Assembly (NCBI RefSeq): GCF_000764305.2
Contig: NW_025930633.1
Span: 1-64,000, forward strand
Direction: 5' to 3'
DNA length: 64,000 bases
Source of the DNA: Hyalella azteca
Taxonomy: Eukaryota; Arthropoda; Malacostraca; Amphipoda; Hyalellidae
Shown: one piece after another, positions 1 to 11,653 of the stretch
Position numbering within the stretch: position 1 is the first letter of the stretch
Layout: the number at the start of each line of letters is the position of its first letter
Notes under the pieces: model-generated
Database searches by the model: none
The model's input: the letters and a program-made list of their open reading frames with translations, nothing else
Told to the model about the DNA's origin: nothing
Made by a program: the position numbers and the translations under genes

Positions 1-732
1 GAGTTTTTTAATTATCGGAAAACAGCTGAAAATTTCAGGTAAATCTTGGTTAATGGTAAATGGATCATTTAAAAACAACTTCCGTACAAAAGATTATCGA
101 TAATAATTAAAAGTAGATATTTCAAAAACATTCAATACACATTTACCAAAATAGTTAATGAAAAATATTTTGCAGTGTATAAATAAAACTGAAAAATAAA
201 ACAGAACAATTTAAGCAATAAGAATTAAAAATTACACAATAAAAATTCATAAATAAATAGAGGAAGCTTTGAGGTTGCTCTTATGCATGTGGACAAGACG
301 ATATTCCGATTCGGGTTTTAAGCCTTGATGAGATTATACTTTCATCATTCAACCTGCCAGACAGGAGTGGCAGTTTAGCGTTGAAGTAGTTACACTGAAA
401 ATTTGCATATAATTTTCGCGATAGCAAAATTTTGAACACAAACTTTTGAATTCGCTGACACATATTTTTATTATTATTAGCAAACATTGAACTTCGAACG
501 GTTGAAAATTTTTTAGTTAGTCGTTCCGCCGTAAAATTCTTGAAATTTCGTGCGAAATCGCAAGTAGATAACTGTGGGAAAATTATGTTAAGTCGTCCAA
601 GAGTAGGAAGAATGAAAATAGTTCCTAGACGTTCGCCAGGACTCAAAGTTAGGCCTAGGAGACAAATAAGCCAGGAAATATTGCGACGAGACAAGAAACT
701 AACGACTTTGAAGCTCCATGAGCTATCATTAC

Positions 733-853
733 GGAACGACGTTCTCTGTAGCCACACAAAAGGTCGCTTGGGGCGATCCTCGGCACAGGTGTAGGAGTTT
801 TGCCGCGGGCAACCGGCGTGCGAAGGTGATACTCCAACTCGTGCTGCTCGTCC
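733..853 (-). other. GC-rich, coding-like block inside the dispersed repeat
   Basis: On the minus strand this block reads openly as a peptide containing ELEYHLRTPVARG and then TPVPRIAPSDLLCGYRERRS. The other copy at 11545-11664 reads almost the same. Of the differences I could align, two are synonymous third-position changes and one swaps Lys for Thr. The block is far more GC-rich than its flanks. It could be a remnant of an element-encoded protein. I do not recognise the family, and two copies are too few to prove selection. Confidence 0.35.
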
Positions 854-1168
854 CCTAATGTATTAGAAACGAGAGTCTTCCGTAATCGAAAGTTGATTTC
901 ACGAATCCAGATATTGCGAGTTCGAGAAAAAATATCTAACAGTTCTTAGTAAAATATTGCAGAGGTTGATAATTGAAACAAATTAACAAATAACAAATTT
1001 GAGTAGCTGCTCTTCTCCTAATGCATTAGAAACGAGAGTCTTCCGTAATCGAAAGTTGATTTCACGAATCCAGTTATTGTGACTTCGGAAAAAAAATATA
1101 ACAGTTCTTAGTAAAGAAATTGAAGAGGTTTATAATTGCAACAAATTAACAAATAACAAATTTGAGTA
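843..1168. repeat. Two tandem ~163-bp units at the end of repeat copy 1
   Basis: Units start at 843 and 1006, each with gctgctc, and each is 163 bp long. A third start at 1169 is cut off after about 10 bases. Each unit contains tattagaaacgagagtc (one base varies) and ends in aaatttgagta. The sister copy has three units, so unit number varies between copies. Confidence 0.9.
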
Positions 1169-1189
1169 GCTGCTCTTACATAAATAAAT

Positions 1190-2005
1190 GTGCCTGGATT
1201 GTGATAAATGGGAGCGAAGGCATCAGCAGTGCAACAGGATCCTGGGAACTTCTATTCGGTTATCGCTCGAAGACATTTGCAATGTGATAAGTTTTACGCG
1301 ATTACGCAATTAAGCAATTAAGCAAGCTCAATTAATCGTGTCTGTGGTATCCACGAATAAGTTATTGCTAGTATCGATGAAATTGTTCGACAGAAATGTG
1401 AATGAAATTAGATGAGCATGAGTAAGTTTTCAAAAAATTCAATTTAATAAATGATTGGAATCTCGCTGAAAATTTTTTTTCACTATAGTTTTTTATTTAA
1501 ACAAACAATAGCTTCATTTTTCGTAAATTATGCTACATTTTTCACAATTTTGCAAAAAAAAACAATTCTCAGAACTCCAAATCAGGGAATAAACACTAAA
1601 ATTGTAATTGTAATGAACTTATAAAAAAGCGCTATGGGTTGTGTGAGCAATCAGAAATTATAAGTATTATAAAAATGAAAGATAAAATTTATTACTCGAA
1701 ATCCGGCTGAAGTGACAATACAAACTGCAAGAGCAGACAGAGCACGAAGCTGTGAGAAAAATATTGTTCCCTTGTTACTTTTATACTGAGGGAAGTCTCG
1801 TAGATGATCACTACGACGTCCTAAATTACGTTAAATACGTTACACAAAAAATAATAACTCTTTCTCGATAGAAAATATTTTCACGCCTGAGTTCATAAAC
1901 AAATTAATTTTCCCATAGCTGAATTCATTATAAAAATTCGTTATAAAATCGTGGCCTTGAATACCGCTTTCCATACCGAAACCCAAGTACCTGTTACGTG
2001 GTTGG
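1190..2005. other. AT-rich stretch, nothing recognised
   Basis: No sizeable open frame, tandem array or RNA gene was seen. Only short homopolymer runs are present. Confidence 0.5.
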
Positions 2006-2012
2006 ATCTTGT

Positions 2013-2111
2013 CATATCGTAATGATGAACGTTGGCATATCGAAATGATATACCAACGTTTCCATATCGTAATGATGTATCAACGTTTCTATATCATAAT
2101 GATACATCAAG
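2013..2111. repeat. 27-bp minisatellite, about 3.5 units
   Basis: The units are built on catatcgtaatgatgtatca followed by acgtttc. The first unit is shortened to 23 bp. Because 27 is a multiple of three, the array stays open in one plus-strand frame and yields a nine-residue repeat. That 73-codon open frame (2009-2230) is therefore probably repeat-driven, although its 3' part is GC-richer and unexplained. Confidence 0.8.
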
Positions 2112-3785
2112 ATGACGAACATTTCGCAACAGCGACGCCCGATCAACAGCCGTACTATTTACGCGGAGCTCGTGACATATTGCAGAGCTCCGGAAATAAC
2201 GGTGAGCGCTTGTCATCCGCGCGTATATAATGAAGAAGTTCAAGAAGAAGTTCCGAGAAATCCATTACGATAAGGGGGAATTATGTCACTGGAACAGAGC
2301 ATGATTACGAGGCAGGTATGACAACGTGGGATGTGCGGTCGCTGTGGCATGGTAAAAAACTTTAACGGTTGTTAGTGACAAGTGAGAATTATTGGCACTC
2401 GATGATCTAATAGCGACTTCATAAATTACTTGCACGAGCATAAAATTAGAAGGGTGAACGAATGCTGATATAGAACAGCTAAAGATTGATGCAGTGTAAA
2501 AATACGAAATAAAATAAGTTTCGAGAACTCTGCAATATATTCGTGAGATTTACAGCTTAGTCGTAAATTAAGTGGAATAAAATAATAATCAGCGTATCAG
2601 AAGTTTTTAGCCGTACTGTCAAGCAAGCGTTTATGTAGCGGACAGAAATCTAGAATATTTCAACGCAGAAAAACTAATTCGTTACCTAAATCATCGTGTT
2701 AGGCTACGGTTCATCATTCGAAATGGGCAAAATATCGTGTATTATGAGTATAGTACATGAACATGCGTCGTCAACCTTTCTTTCTCAATGTTATGAAAAT
2801 ATCAAGTGGAATCTTAAAAATTTGTTAGGTACTCTGATGAACACGCCGGGACGTATAGTTGGATATAAGCTTCTCATACATTATAGATTAGCCCATTTAT
2901 GAGCCCCCAATAGGAAACAAGTTGATAATTTCAGGCTCATATGAATATAAAATTCCATTTAATAATTTTCATAAAAATTAGATTTTATAGGGTATTTTAA
3001 TGATAAATTAAAGAAACGAATCATGAATTACTTTAGAACTCCTTTCAAATGAAGCGTACTTCATTAACCAAGATAACCGACCGTTAATATCAGCAATATA
3101 TTCCTCATTCACTTGGCAAGGTGAATCGTTCCCACATGAAACCCTCAATTTACAGTTACCCTTGCGTCGGCCGCTCGGTGCCCGTTATACCCTATTTTCC
3201 GAGCACACAAAAAACTTGTTGCGTCACTAACGCAGCCGCCGGCCGACCGAGAGAGCTCACTCCAATACAGAGATTTTCTGGACGAATCTGGGTCGAACGT
3301 CAACAGGAATGAGAGAATTGGTGAGGATTTTAGCCACACTCTCTACACTCAGAGGCCCTTACAAAAAGTAGTGGTGAGGTCCTTACGCATCACGGAAGTA
3401 AACAAAAGATGACAGCAAGTGGACGTATTGAGCTACAAAAATGATGCTGCCGTATTGTCGGTCATGAAGGAATCGAAGATAAGAGGAAAGACAATAGATT
3501 GCTAGAATAGGGTAAATTTTAGACCATGCAGAGGACTTGCATGCATGGTTGCAAGATAGAAAGAATCGAAGATTAAGAGAGACATCAAATGACAGCAACA
3601 ATATAAAAAATGGATAAAATACCAAGACATTGAAAATAATATTCATTTCATTTTAAATCGCAACACTAATAGAGAGCAACGAACGTGATAATATTTCGCG
3701 TCCAACACAAATAATCAAAACTAAAAAGAATAGGCAAGATAGACGATAATATAAAAAGTAAAACATGAAAATTAATATGTAAGCA
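2112..3785. other. No supported gene
   Basis: Short open frames occur on both strands at about 3121-3339, where GC content is higher, but they overlap each other and resemble nothing known. The rest is AT-rich with no visible structure. Confidence 0.4.
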
Positions 3786-3787
3786 AA

Positions 3788-3901
3788 TTCAATCGCAGTG
3801 TGCAAAAAAGAACGCCCGTTTTAATAATGTGAAAAATCGCAATAATTCAATCGCGGTGTGCAAATAAAAAAAAACGCTCGTTCGTTTCAATAATGTGAAA
3901 C
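3788..3901. repeat. Tandem duplication of a ~57-bp unit
   Basis: Two diverged copies start with ttcaatcgcagtgtgcaaa (3788) and ttcaatcgcggtgtgcaaa (3846). Both end in taataatgtgaaa. Confidence 0.8.
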
Positions 3902-4367
3902 GAAAAAAAGGTATCAGCTTCATTATTTAAAACGTTCCTCACGAAATATGTTTTACGAATTACATCAGCGATGAAACTGTAACTAAAAATTACAAGAAAT
4001 TTCATTTAAAAGCGGTTATTAATAACAGAACACGTACGTAAAGAGGTGCAGGTCAACCAGATTGTCAGAAGCACTAGAGATGAGTAAAATTTCGGTAGGA
4101 ACTTTGTTAATACGAAGCGTGACCGAGCGTTGGGAAATATAGAACCTTATCTGAAGTGTTAGCTGCGCTTCAAGACCTGAGCTTGTTTACGTTACAATAA
4201 TTTAGCCTTTAGAATAGAATAGAAGTGTCGGCATTGAAGAAATAGGCCCATGGCCGCAAGAGTATCAAGTCACCTTACAAAACTATAGAAAGTATCACTC
4301 AGCAGAAGCAGTAAACATTCGCTCACAGAAACTAAAAATATTTCGTAAGTTACGAAAATAATTTTGA

Positions 4368-4676
4368 AGCAAAACTACCACCGACAAAGCAAGCAATAAG
4401 TCACCCTGTGAGCAGAAGGATGAGGGCACGACGAAGGAGGTCGAGCAGCGGCACGCTCCTCCTGAGGGTGCAGATGCCACCTTCACCAGAGAGCTAGCGA
4501 AGCAGCTGCTCTGGGCACAGCGGTCTTCTAGCTGGCCTACTTTACGGATCACCGCTCAACGGTTACACATTTCGGTAATACTAAAGGAGTTGATGGATCA
4601 ACGGTTAGACATTTCGGAAACACTAGAGGAGTTGACGGATCAACGGTTACACGTTTCGGCAATACTAAAGAGTTGA
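4368..4676 (+). CDS. Possible coding fragment running into an in-frame 14-residue repeat
   Basis: From just after a TGA at 4365-4367 the frame is open for 102 codons to a TGA at 4674-4676. It has no early ATG, so it would have to be an internal or terminal exon or a remnant. The first part is hydrophilic (EQKDEGTTKEVEQ, then ATFTRELAKQLLWAQR). It then enters a 14-residue repeat of the form QRLHISVILKELMD, QRLDISETLEELTD, QRLHVSAILKS. Fourteen residues equal two heptads and leucines recur, so a helical or coiled-coil segment is plausible. The first units are 42 bp and keep frame; later units are mostly 41 or 48 bp and break it. I do not recognise the protein. A decayed or expanded coding minisatellite is the main reading; chance openness in a GC-richer patch is the alternative. 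Confidence 0.35.
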   Translation, partial: SKTTTDKASNKSPCEQKDEGTTKEVEQRHAPPEGADATFTRELAKQLLWAQRSSSWPTLRITAQRLHISVILKELMDQRLDISETLEELTDQRLHVSAILKS

Positions 4677-5160
4677 TGGATCAACGGTTACACATTTCGG
4701 TAATACTAAGAAGTTGATGGATCAACGGTTGCTGGTTACACATTTCGGTAATACTAAGGATATGATGGATCAACGGTTACACATTTCGTTAATACTAAAA
4801 GAGTTGATGGATCAACGGTTACACATTTCCGTAATACTAAGAAGTTGATGGATCAACGGTTGCTGGTTACACATTTCGGTAATACTAAGGATATGATGGA
4901 TCAACGGTTACACATTTCGGTAATACTAAAGAGTTGAAGTACCAACGGTTACACATTTCTGTAATACTAAAGAGTTAAAGTATCAACGGTTACACATTTC
5001 GGTAATACTAAAAGAGTTGACGGATCATCGGTTGCAGGTTGCACATTTCGGTAGTACTAAAGAGTTAAAGTATCAACGGTTACACATTTCGGTAATACTA
5101 AAAGAGTTGACGGATCATTGGTTGCAGGTTGCACATTTCGGTAACACTAAGGATTTGACG
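4546..5160. repeat. 41/42-bp minisatellite, about 14 units
   Basis: Fourteen copies of a core close to caacggttacacatttcggt can be counted, followed by aatactaaagagttgat. Some units carry an extra seven bases (ttgctgg or ttgcagg) before ttacac. Two composite pairs near 4691-4910 and two near 4992-5131 are repeated almost intact, which suggests multi-unit duplication. Confidence 0.95.
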
Positions 5161-6660
5161 CTTAAACATGTCACTTTTAACGGCACAAGCTGATAGCATT
5201 GCCTTATGATTAATAACTTTGTTCGTACCTGAATTTTGCACATGACTTAAGTCATCACATGACGGTGCGGAAATGAGCCATCACGAATTCCACCTCGAAG
5301 CAAATATGCCGATATTTGTCAATCACTTTCCTGCAATAATGTTATGATAAAAAGAATTGTGATGATACTGAATTTCAACAAATGCAAGGCTTGCACAACA
5401 GTGGTCATTTCATCACTCGGAGTAAATAAGCTACCTACCAAGAAATCCGAAGATGCTGCAAAAAAAATTTTTTTTCCTTTATTAATGAATTTTGGATCTA
5501 AAGGAAACAAATGGCAAGCGATAGCCAGTACATGTTAATTAAGTTTTAATATCAATATTATGATATTTGAAGCACTGCCATATAAGTTCTATCGTCATTT
5601 TTTTCCTCTACTAGGTTTAATTTTAGAGGCGGTGAAGATCCAACCACATGCATGATACTGAACTTGATTTTGTTAAAATATATTAAAAAAAAATTTGCTA
5701 ACTCGTCAAAACTTTGGTTTTGATCAGACGGTCAATTCATTGGATAAAAGTTAACCCTTTCACGGGTAAGTTACCATATATGATCACTTGAAATCGCGTC
5801 ACAAAAAGCCTCACCACGGCTTCCTGTTTGTTTTTGAGGCATCCTTATGATGCCTCAGTCATTCACTACCTAATTATCTGACCATCGTTCTATCTATAGC
5901 ATCACCAGCTGCAAAGTCCACAAATTGAAATATGAGCATTTAAATGAAGGTTTTGACTCGGACAATGGAATTGACGCTCTTTCCGCATTTTCTTCAAAAT
6001 TTGGAAGTATCAATATATATATTTATTTATTTTGGCAACTTGATTAAATTTAATTAAATAAAATTTTTATCTTTCTAATTTTTTATTTGCATAAACTGAA
6101 TTTTAATTATAAAGAAAAATTTTGTGTACTGATCGCATTGATTGAATTCTTCAAGTGCGATTTAAACCTTCAATAGGCAAAATTTGCAAAAATTCATAGA
6201 AATAAATATATTGTATAATACTTCTTACTTTCTTGAAATGGTTTCTGAAATTTTAATTTCTGGATATTTCAATGCTTGCCCGCTAACGGGTTAAAGGAAA
6301 AAAGGCTGTCAAGTTGGATATAAGTAAGATCATGAATTCATTGCAAATGTCTCAAGAAAATTGAGACATTTTCGCACAACATGTGTAGTGTGAGCGAAAA
6401 ATGACCAAGGAACCGAGTACGATAATCCAATAATAACAGTGGAGTGAAAACACAATGAATAAAGTTAATTAATTAATTATTAATTAAACACAATGAATAA
6501 ACAGTAAAGAAGTGAAAAGGACACATTTGTAAATAATACACAAGCTGTATGACACACTATAGTGATAGTGTTTAACTTAAAGCATATGAGCAGTAACGAT
6601 GTCTTGTAAATTATTAAGCAGAATTTCGAAGAGATAGCGGATTAGATACGGAAACGGCGC
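5161..6660. other. AT-rich stretch with minor structure
   Basis: No supported gene. A 14-base direct repeat (acacaatgaataaa) at about 6450 and 6487 flanks a TTAATTAA-rich palindrome. A hairpin at 6345-6371 is listed separately. Confidence 0.4.
6345..6371. repeat. Perfect 11-bp hairpin
   Basis: AAATGTCTCAA at 6345-6355 is the exact reverse complement of TTGAGACATTT at 6361-6371, with a five-base loop, GAAAA. No U tract or gene lies beside it, so no function is assigned. Confidence 0.75.
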
Positions 6661-6668
6661 GCGGATCA

Positions 6669-6809
6669 GGGCCTATTATACTTTCAAAAAAAGTTAAGAG
6701 AACGTAAGTTCTTCAGCCAATCATTGACGGCCTTTCAAGCAGAATCAACCAATCGTAGACAAGAAAATAGAGCGTAAGTACTTACGTTCACTTAGCGAAT
6801 AGTATGGCC
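6669..6809. mobile_element. Family 2 inverted-repeat element, copy 1
   Basis: This is a ~140-bp element with ends GGGCCTATTATACTTTCAAAA and, inverted, a degenerate TATGGCC. It shares the core words cagccaatcattgacggcc and agacaagaaaatagagcg with copies at 25369, 28587 and 44768. The size, short inverted termini and lack of coding fit a miniature inverted-repeat transposable element (MITE). The right terminus here has lost the TTTTGAAAG part. Confidence 0.85.
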
Positions 6810-6814
6810 TCTGG

Positions 6815-9680
6815 TGAGCAGTTTCAGGAACATCTAATGTGGAAAATATTCCGTTTCTTACCAATGCGCATGATCTCACTTACGCCAACCTCAGTGACCA
6901 AGCGCCGTACCTGAAATAAGAATACGAAAAAGTTATTGGAAAGGTCGCGTTACAAGATTTATTGCAAAGGTTAATATAGTTTTATTGAATTTTATGAAAA
7001 GTAATAGAAATCTAATTACTGACATCATCAAGAAATTCTGAAGGAATTGATAATAAAATTTCCAGCGCCAATATTTTATGAAAAAGTATCATTGTTATAC
7101 GTTAGAGCTTAAATTACTTTAGAAAAATTCGGAATAATTTTCGAAGAAAATAGAGCCGGAGAATGCAGTACGTGCAATTAGCGACTTAAACAAATAAACA
7201 ATAATTCCGATTCTGAGCTTTAATTGATAGCTGCCTAATGATGTTCATTAATTTATTAAATCATATTAAAAGTCATTTGTAAAATCATGCATTATATCAA
7301 TGCCACATTACAGCTATTCATATAATCATATGAAAATTATCTTTGTCAAGACAGTGAAAATGGATGCTTCATATTTACATGAAAATAAACAAACATGCTC
7401 TAGACGAATAATCCTTGATATTTGACAAGCCCTTTTTCCTACTAACTTCCGTCTAATCCACATTATCATTATCATCTTATGACGATTAAGGTTTCTTTAC
7501 AAACTGAGTTTAGCATGGAACATCAATTCAACTCCTCTGTTCAACTATGCAGCTTTAAAATCTGGAGTGAACATTAATATTCTCATACTATATAAATTAT
7601 ATACTTCAAGAGTTTTTCAATCCGAGACCTTTTCCCAGTTTACCAATTTCTCTTGATCCAACCGCTGAAAATCAAATATCAGAAACAGTTGGTATCTCGA
7701 CACGGTATAGGTAATCTTGTCTCCGCTGTCGACTAGCCCTGTACATTTGCAGCGCCAGACTTCAAATAAATTTTCAGAAAAATACAATGGATGACTTCGA
7801 GAACCGTGTCGATCAACTATAGATTATGATTATTAGTGCGGTAGAAAATCGTGATGGCATGCGCGTTTGGTGATGATTACCGAGAATTTTTACTTATGAA
7901 GCTTGACACGAGCGTCATGCATAAGTAATTAAAAATATACTTTCGGTCTCACGAAATATTCAAAAAACGCATGCGCTCTCATCTTGAAAATTTTTATAAG
8001 TCAACCTTGAAAAAAAGTGGATGTAATTATTTGATCGTAACATACATAAGAATAAATCAGGCGATACGTAAGAAAATAAATCTGATTTAATTTTTTGTGA
8101 AGTGATGAAGAAAGTCCGGCAATCGAAGCACGCGGTGTTGAAGCTCTCGTTTTAGTTCTAATCTTGTGTACTAAATAGCGCAACATGAACTATATATTTA
8201 ATCTTAATGACGTTAAATTATTCATTATTCATTATTCGTTAAATTAAACTAATATTTCTTCACGTACAAAATCAGTTACATCGTTCATTATAAGTGACAC
8301 AAATATTATGAAGGTTCAAGATCAAAGCTAACACGAGCCCGGGGCAGTTCCCAAGTTTATTCATAATTGATTAGGACAACACAACGAATTTTGCATGTTA
8401 AACGACATCATCATAACATTCAAATCTAGTTGATCAATGTAAGCTGATCAAATAAACCCCCATAAGAAATACGGACAAGACCAAACTAACATGTTACTCT
8501 AAGTGCCTCATCCACATTAGACTGTATAATGAAGCTGCTAGTCTTCGAACAACTTATTCAGTGCGTAAATTCAAGGGAAGTAGAGCACGTTATTTAAATC
8601 TCACTTTCAAATGCACTGGCTCAAGGGTTTTACCTGGACGTGTTCCGTGCTTAGTATTCTTGTTCATCTATTTATGCAGGCTAAATAAATACGTCTTAAT
8701 GTGACCTCAGTTATAATGCGCTTAGAGGGGCTCGTTTTTACGAGACAATGCGAGCCTTTCTAACTTTAGACCAGGTGGATATATCGGTAAATATTATAAT
8801 GGCTCGAGCTTGTTGTGTACAGAAGAAATATAATTCGAACTATAAATTATTGAGACACGCAGAAATAAATTCATATTCAAATACTTAGTTGTCTGAATAG
8901 AAGATTTTACTCCATATAGACTTGACCGCGAAACGAATTCAAATTAATTGCAATATGAACTTGGTAGCTGAAATTTCAGCATTTACTTACACCGACCGTT
9001 ATTATCGACACGTGGGCTATTGCAGGAGTCAAAATGAATCTATTATCTTTTCGAAAATGTTGAAAGTTGTTTTAAATTATCAAATATTTAAGGCTTACAG
9101 ATCGGATTTTACTTCAGAGCAATCTTATGTCTATAATTGTAGTGCAATTTGCAAGAAATTGTACCGTGATTGTGAGTATAAACTTCTCCCAGGAACAGCA
9201 CTATTTACGATCGTACGGATATATCGGGCAAAATAAAAATGTTATTTTCAAGAAAAACAAAAAATAAAAAATAAAAATAGTAATAATCATGCTACTCAAC
9301 TAACCCAAATTTGTTATGAACTATATATAAGGAAAGGTTTTAAGTTTGAAATTGAACCTAACAAGCATTTTTTGAATTCGGGCATAAACACAATTATATA
9401 TTACACAATTCAGTACGAATAACGTTGCGGAATAACAGTACATTTGATAGCTCAATGTAAGAATTTTATAATACATCAAATTCACGAAAGAAAGCATATG
9501 TAAAATGAAATATAATTCGCGTTCAAGCGTATCATTGGGGTTAACACTTTACTACATCAAATCATCTGCTTCTCAGTGGATAAGAAACAGAGACTGACAA
9601 ATTGCCTCATCGGGAGCGAAGTCCTTCTCGCGGCTCGCTTCATCAATATATATACGAGTCAGACTTGGTGAGCTCATGAC
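6815..9680. other. No supported gene
   Basis: A 104-codon plus-strand frame at 8922-9236 is open but AT-biased and resembles no protein I know. Open frames of that length are expected by chance in a window this size. The rest shows no tandem array or RNA gene. Confidence 0.4.
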
Positions 9681-9683
9681 CGG

Positions 9684-9990
9684 CAAGCTAATAGCAAAAC
9701 AATATCAAGTCAATATAAAAACAATAGCAAGCTAATAACAAAACAATATCAAGCTAATATTACAAAACAATATCAAGCCAATTTCAAAAGAATAGCAAAC
9801 TAATAACAAAACAATATCAAGTCAATAACAGAACAATAGCACTCTAATAACGGAACAATATCACGCTAATATCAAAACAATAGCAAGCTAATAACAAAAC
9901 CACATCAAGCCAATTTCAAAACAATAGCAAGCTAATAAAACAATATCAAGCCAATATCAAAACAATTGCAAGCTAAAAACAAAACAATGT
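9684..9990. repeat. ~22-bp minisatellite with a two-unit higher order
   Basis: Degenerate copies of caagctaataacaaaacaat alternate with versions reading caagccaatatcaaaacaat, giving a ~43-44-bp double unit over about 300 bp. The array is A-rich on this strand with almost no G outside the AGC/AAG core. Confidence 0.9.
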
Positions 9991-10264
9991 TGTTTACAAA
10001 CATTTTAGCACATAGTACGTGGGAAACTATATTCTAGTTATATTAATATGTCCTAGTAAAAAATATAGAATAAAAACCTTTATCAACAATTTGTAGAGCT
10101 TATCAAAGTCACAACAGAACGAACCATTCCCCTAAAAATTAAAAAGTCACAGGTCTTTCATAATATTTTAATCAATCTATAATCGTAAGTTACATGAACA
10201 CCATGTAGGCTTATACCCGCGTTGATGAATTTAATAGCAATTGCTTGATTTTTGAAAAATTTTG

Positions 10265-10563
10265 ATGTTGCGAATGGCATTCGCATGTGTTGCCACCAAA
10301 CGATTTGTCTCCACGCTAGTGTTTGCAAATCACGTCATTGAAAAGCCGAAGCATCCGCTGGAAATTACCCATAACGGAAAAATCGAACTTCCAGCACCGG
10401 CGAACATCAGCCTTGTTAAAGCAGGACCTGTGAAGCTCGTGTTGTGCTGAAAAACAACGTATAACAACGGCACGGACAGCCCGCAACAACAGCTACAAAA
10501 TTTCAAGCTGCGTTCAGCAGACAAGAAACGAACGGAGGTAAAAAAATATAGCGCCGACGTCTG
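10265..10563 (+). pseudogene. Open frame with one internal TGA; weak resemblance to ETF alpha N-terminus
   Basis: An ATG at 10265 opens a frame of 61 codons to TGA at 10448-10450. The same frame then continues without another stop to TGA at about 10561. The patch is GC-richer than its surroundings. The peptide starts with a basic, mitochondrial-presequence-like segment (MLRMAFACVATKRF), followed by STLVFANH. This resembles the STLVIAEH motif at the start of mature electron transfer flavoprotein alpha, the mitochondrial electron carrier for acyl-CoA dehydrogenases. Beyond about eight residues the match fades, and the downstream part is Gln-rich. A donor-like gag|gtaaaa sits at about 10536. A decayed retrocopy, a first exon or coincidence are all possible. 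Confidence 0.25.
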
Positions 10564-11272
10564 ATTTACGTGAGCGTTGCGTGAAAATGCCGCTTCACGG
10601 CCGGACGACGACGGCCGACGTACGTAAATGGCAAATCCGCTGCATGGATTTTTTTCTATAGTTTCTTACTTGCCGCGAGTGCGGAGGAGAATCTGTAAGG
10701 CAGCTAAACTTCTGCAGGAGTTTTTTAATTATCGGAAAACAGCTGAAAATTTCAGGTACATCTTGGTTAATTGTAAATGGATCATTTAACAACAACCTCC
10801 GTACAAAAGATTTTCAATAATTATAATTAAAAGTCGATATTTTCGAAACCTTCAATGTACATTTACTAGAATAATTAATGAAAATATTTTGCAGTGCGTT
10901 AAATAAAACTGAAAAATGCAAAACGGAATAATTCAAATAATAATATAATAATTACTCAAAATTAAACAATGAGACGATCGAAATTGTGATAAACAGGCTG
11001 AAAGATTGATTCACATTTTACGAACAAATGGAAAAGAAACGTATAGAATAAATTCATAAATAAATAGAGTACTTAAGCTTTCAGGTTGCTCTTATGCATG
11101 TGGACAAGACGATATTCCGATTCGGGTTTTAAGCCTTGATGATATTATACTTTTAGTATTCACGTGCCAGACCAGAGTGTCAGTTTATCGCTGCAGTATT
11201 TACACTGAAAATTTGCATTTAATTTTTCGCGATAGTAAAATTTTGAACACAAACTTCTGTACCCGCAGACAC

Positions 11273-11273
11273 A

Positions 11274-11324
<51 letters not shown>
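11273..11324. repeat. (ATT)n microsatellite, about 16 units
   Basis: This is a clean ATT run inside repeat copy 2. The same site in copy 1 (471-479) has only about three units. It produces a polyleucine stretch in one plus-strand frame, which is not a gene. Confidence 0.97.
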
Positions 11325-11653
11325 CATTAGCGAAAATTGAACTTCGAACGGTTGAAAAATTTTTTATTTAGTCTTACAACCGTAAAATTCTTGAACTTTT
11401 GTAGAATATCGCAAGTATATAACTGTGGGAAAATAATATTAAATCGTTCAAGAGTAGGAAGAATGAAAATCGTGTACACACGATCCTAGACGTTCGCCAG
11501 GACTCAAAGTTAGGCCTAGGAGACAAATAAGCCAGGAAATATTAGGAACGACGTTCTCTGTAGCCACACAAAAGGTCGCTTGGGGCGATCCTCGGCACAG
11601 GTGTAGGAGTTGTGCCGCGGGCAACAGGCGTGCGAAGGTGATACTCTAACTCG

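Larger units (their letters stand above)
1..1178. repeat. Dispersed repeat, copy 1 (left end outside the window)
   Basis: The segment is colinear with 10718-12156. It begins with the same words (gagttttttaattatcgg) and continues through the same AT-rich stretch, a GC-rich block and a terminal tandem array. Small indels separate the copies; 677-730 here is missing from the other copy. Homology fades after the third gctgctctt near 1169-1178. Because homology is already present at base 1, the element probably extends to the left. No reverse transcriptase or transposase is seen, and the class is unknown. Confidence 0.85.

Noticed and set aside
11177..11371. Polyleucine protein
   Set aside because: Translation of an ATT microsatellite.
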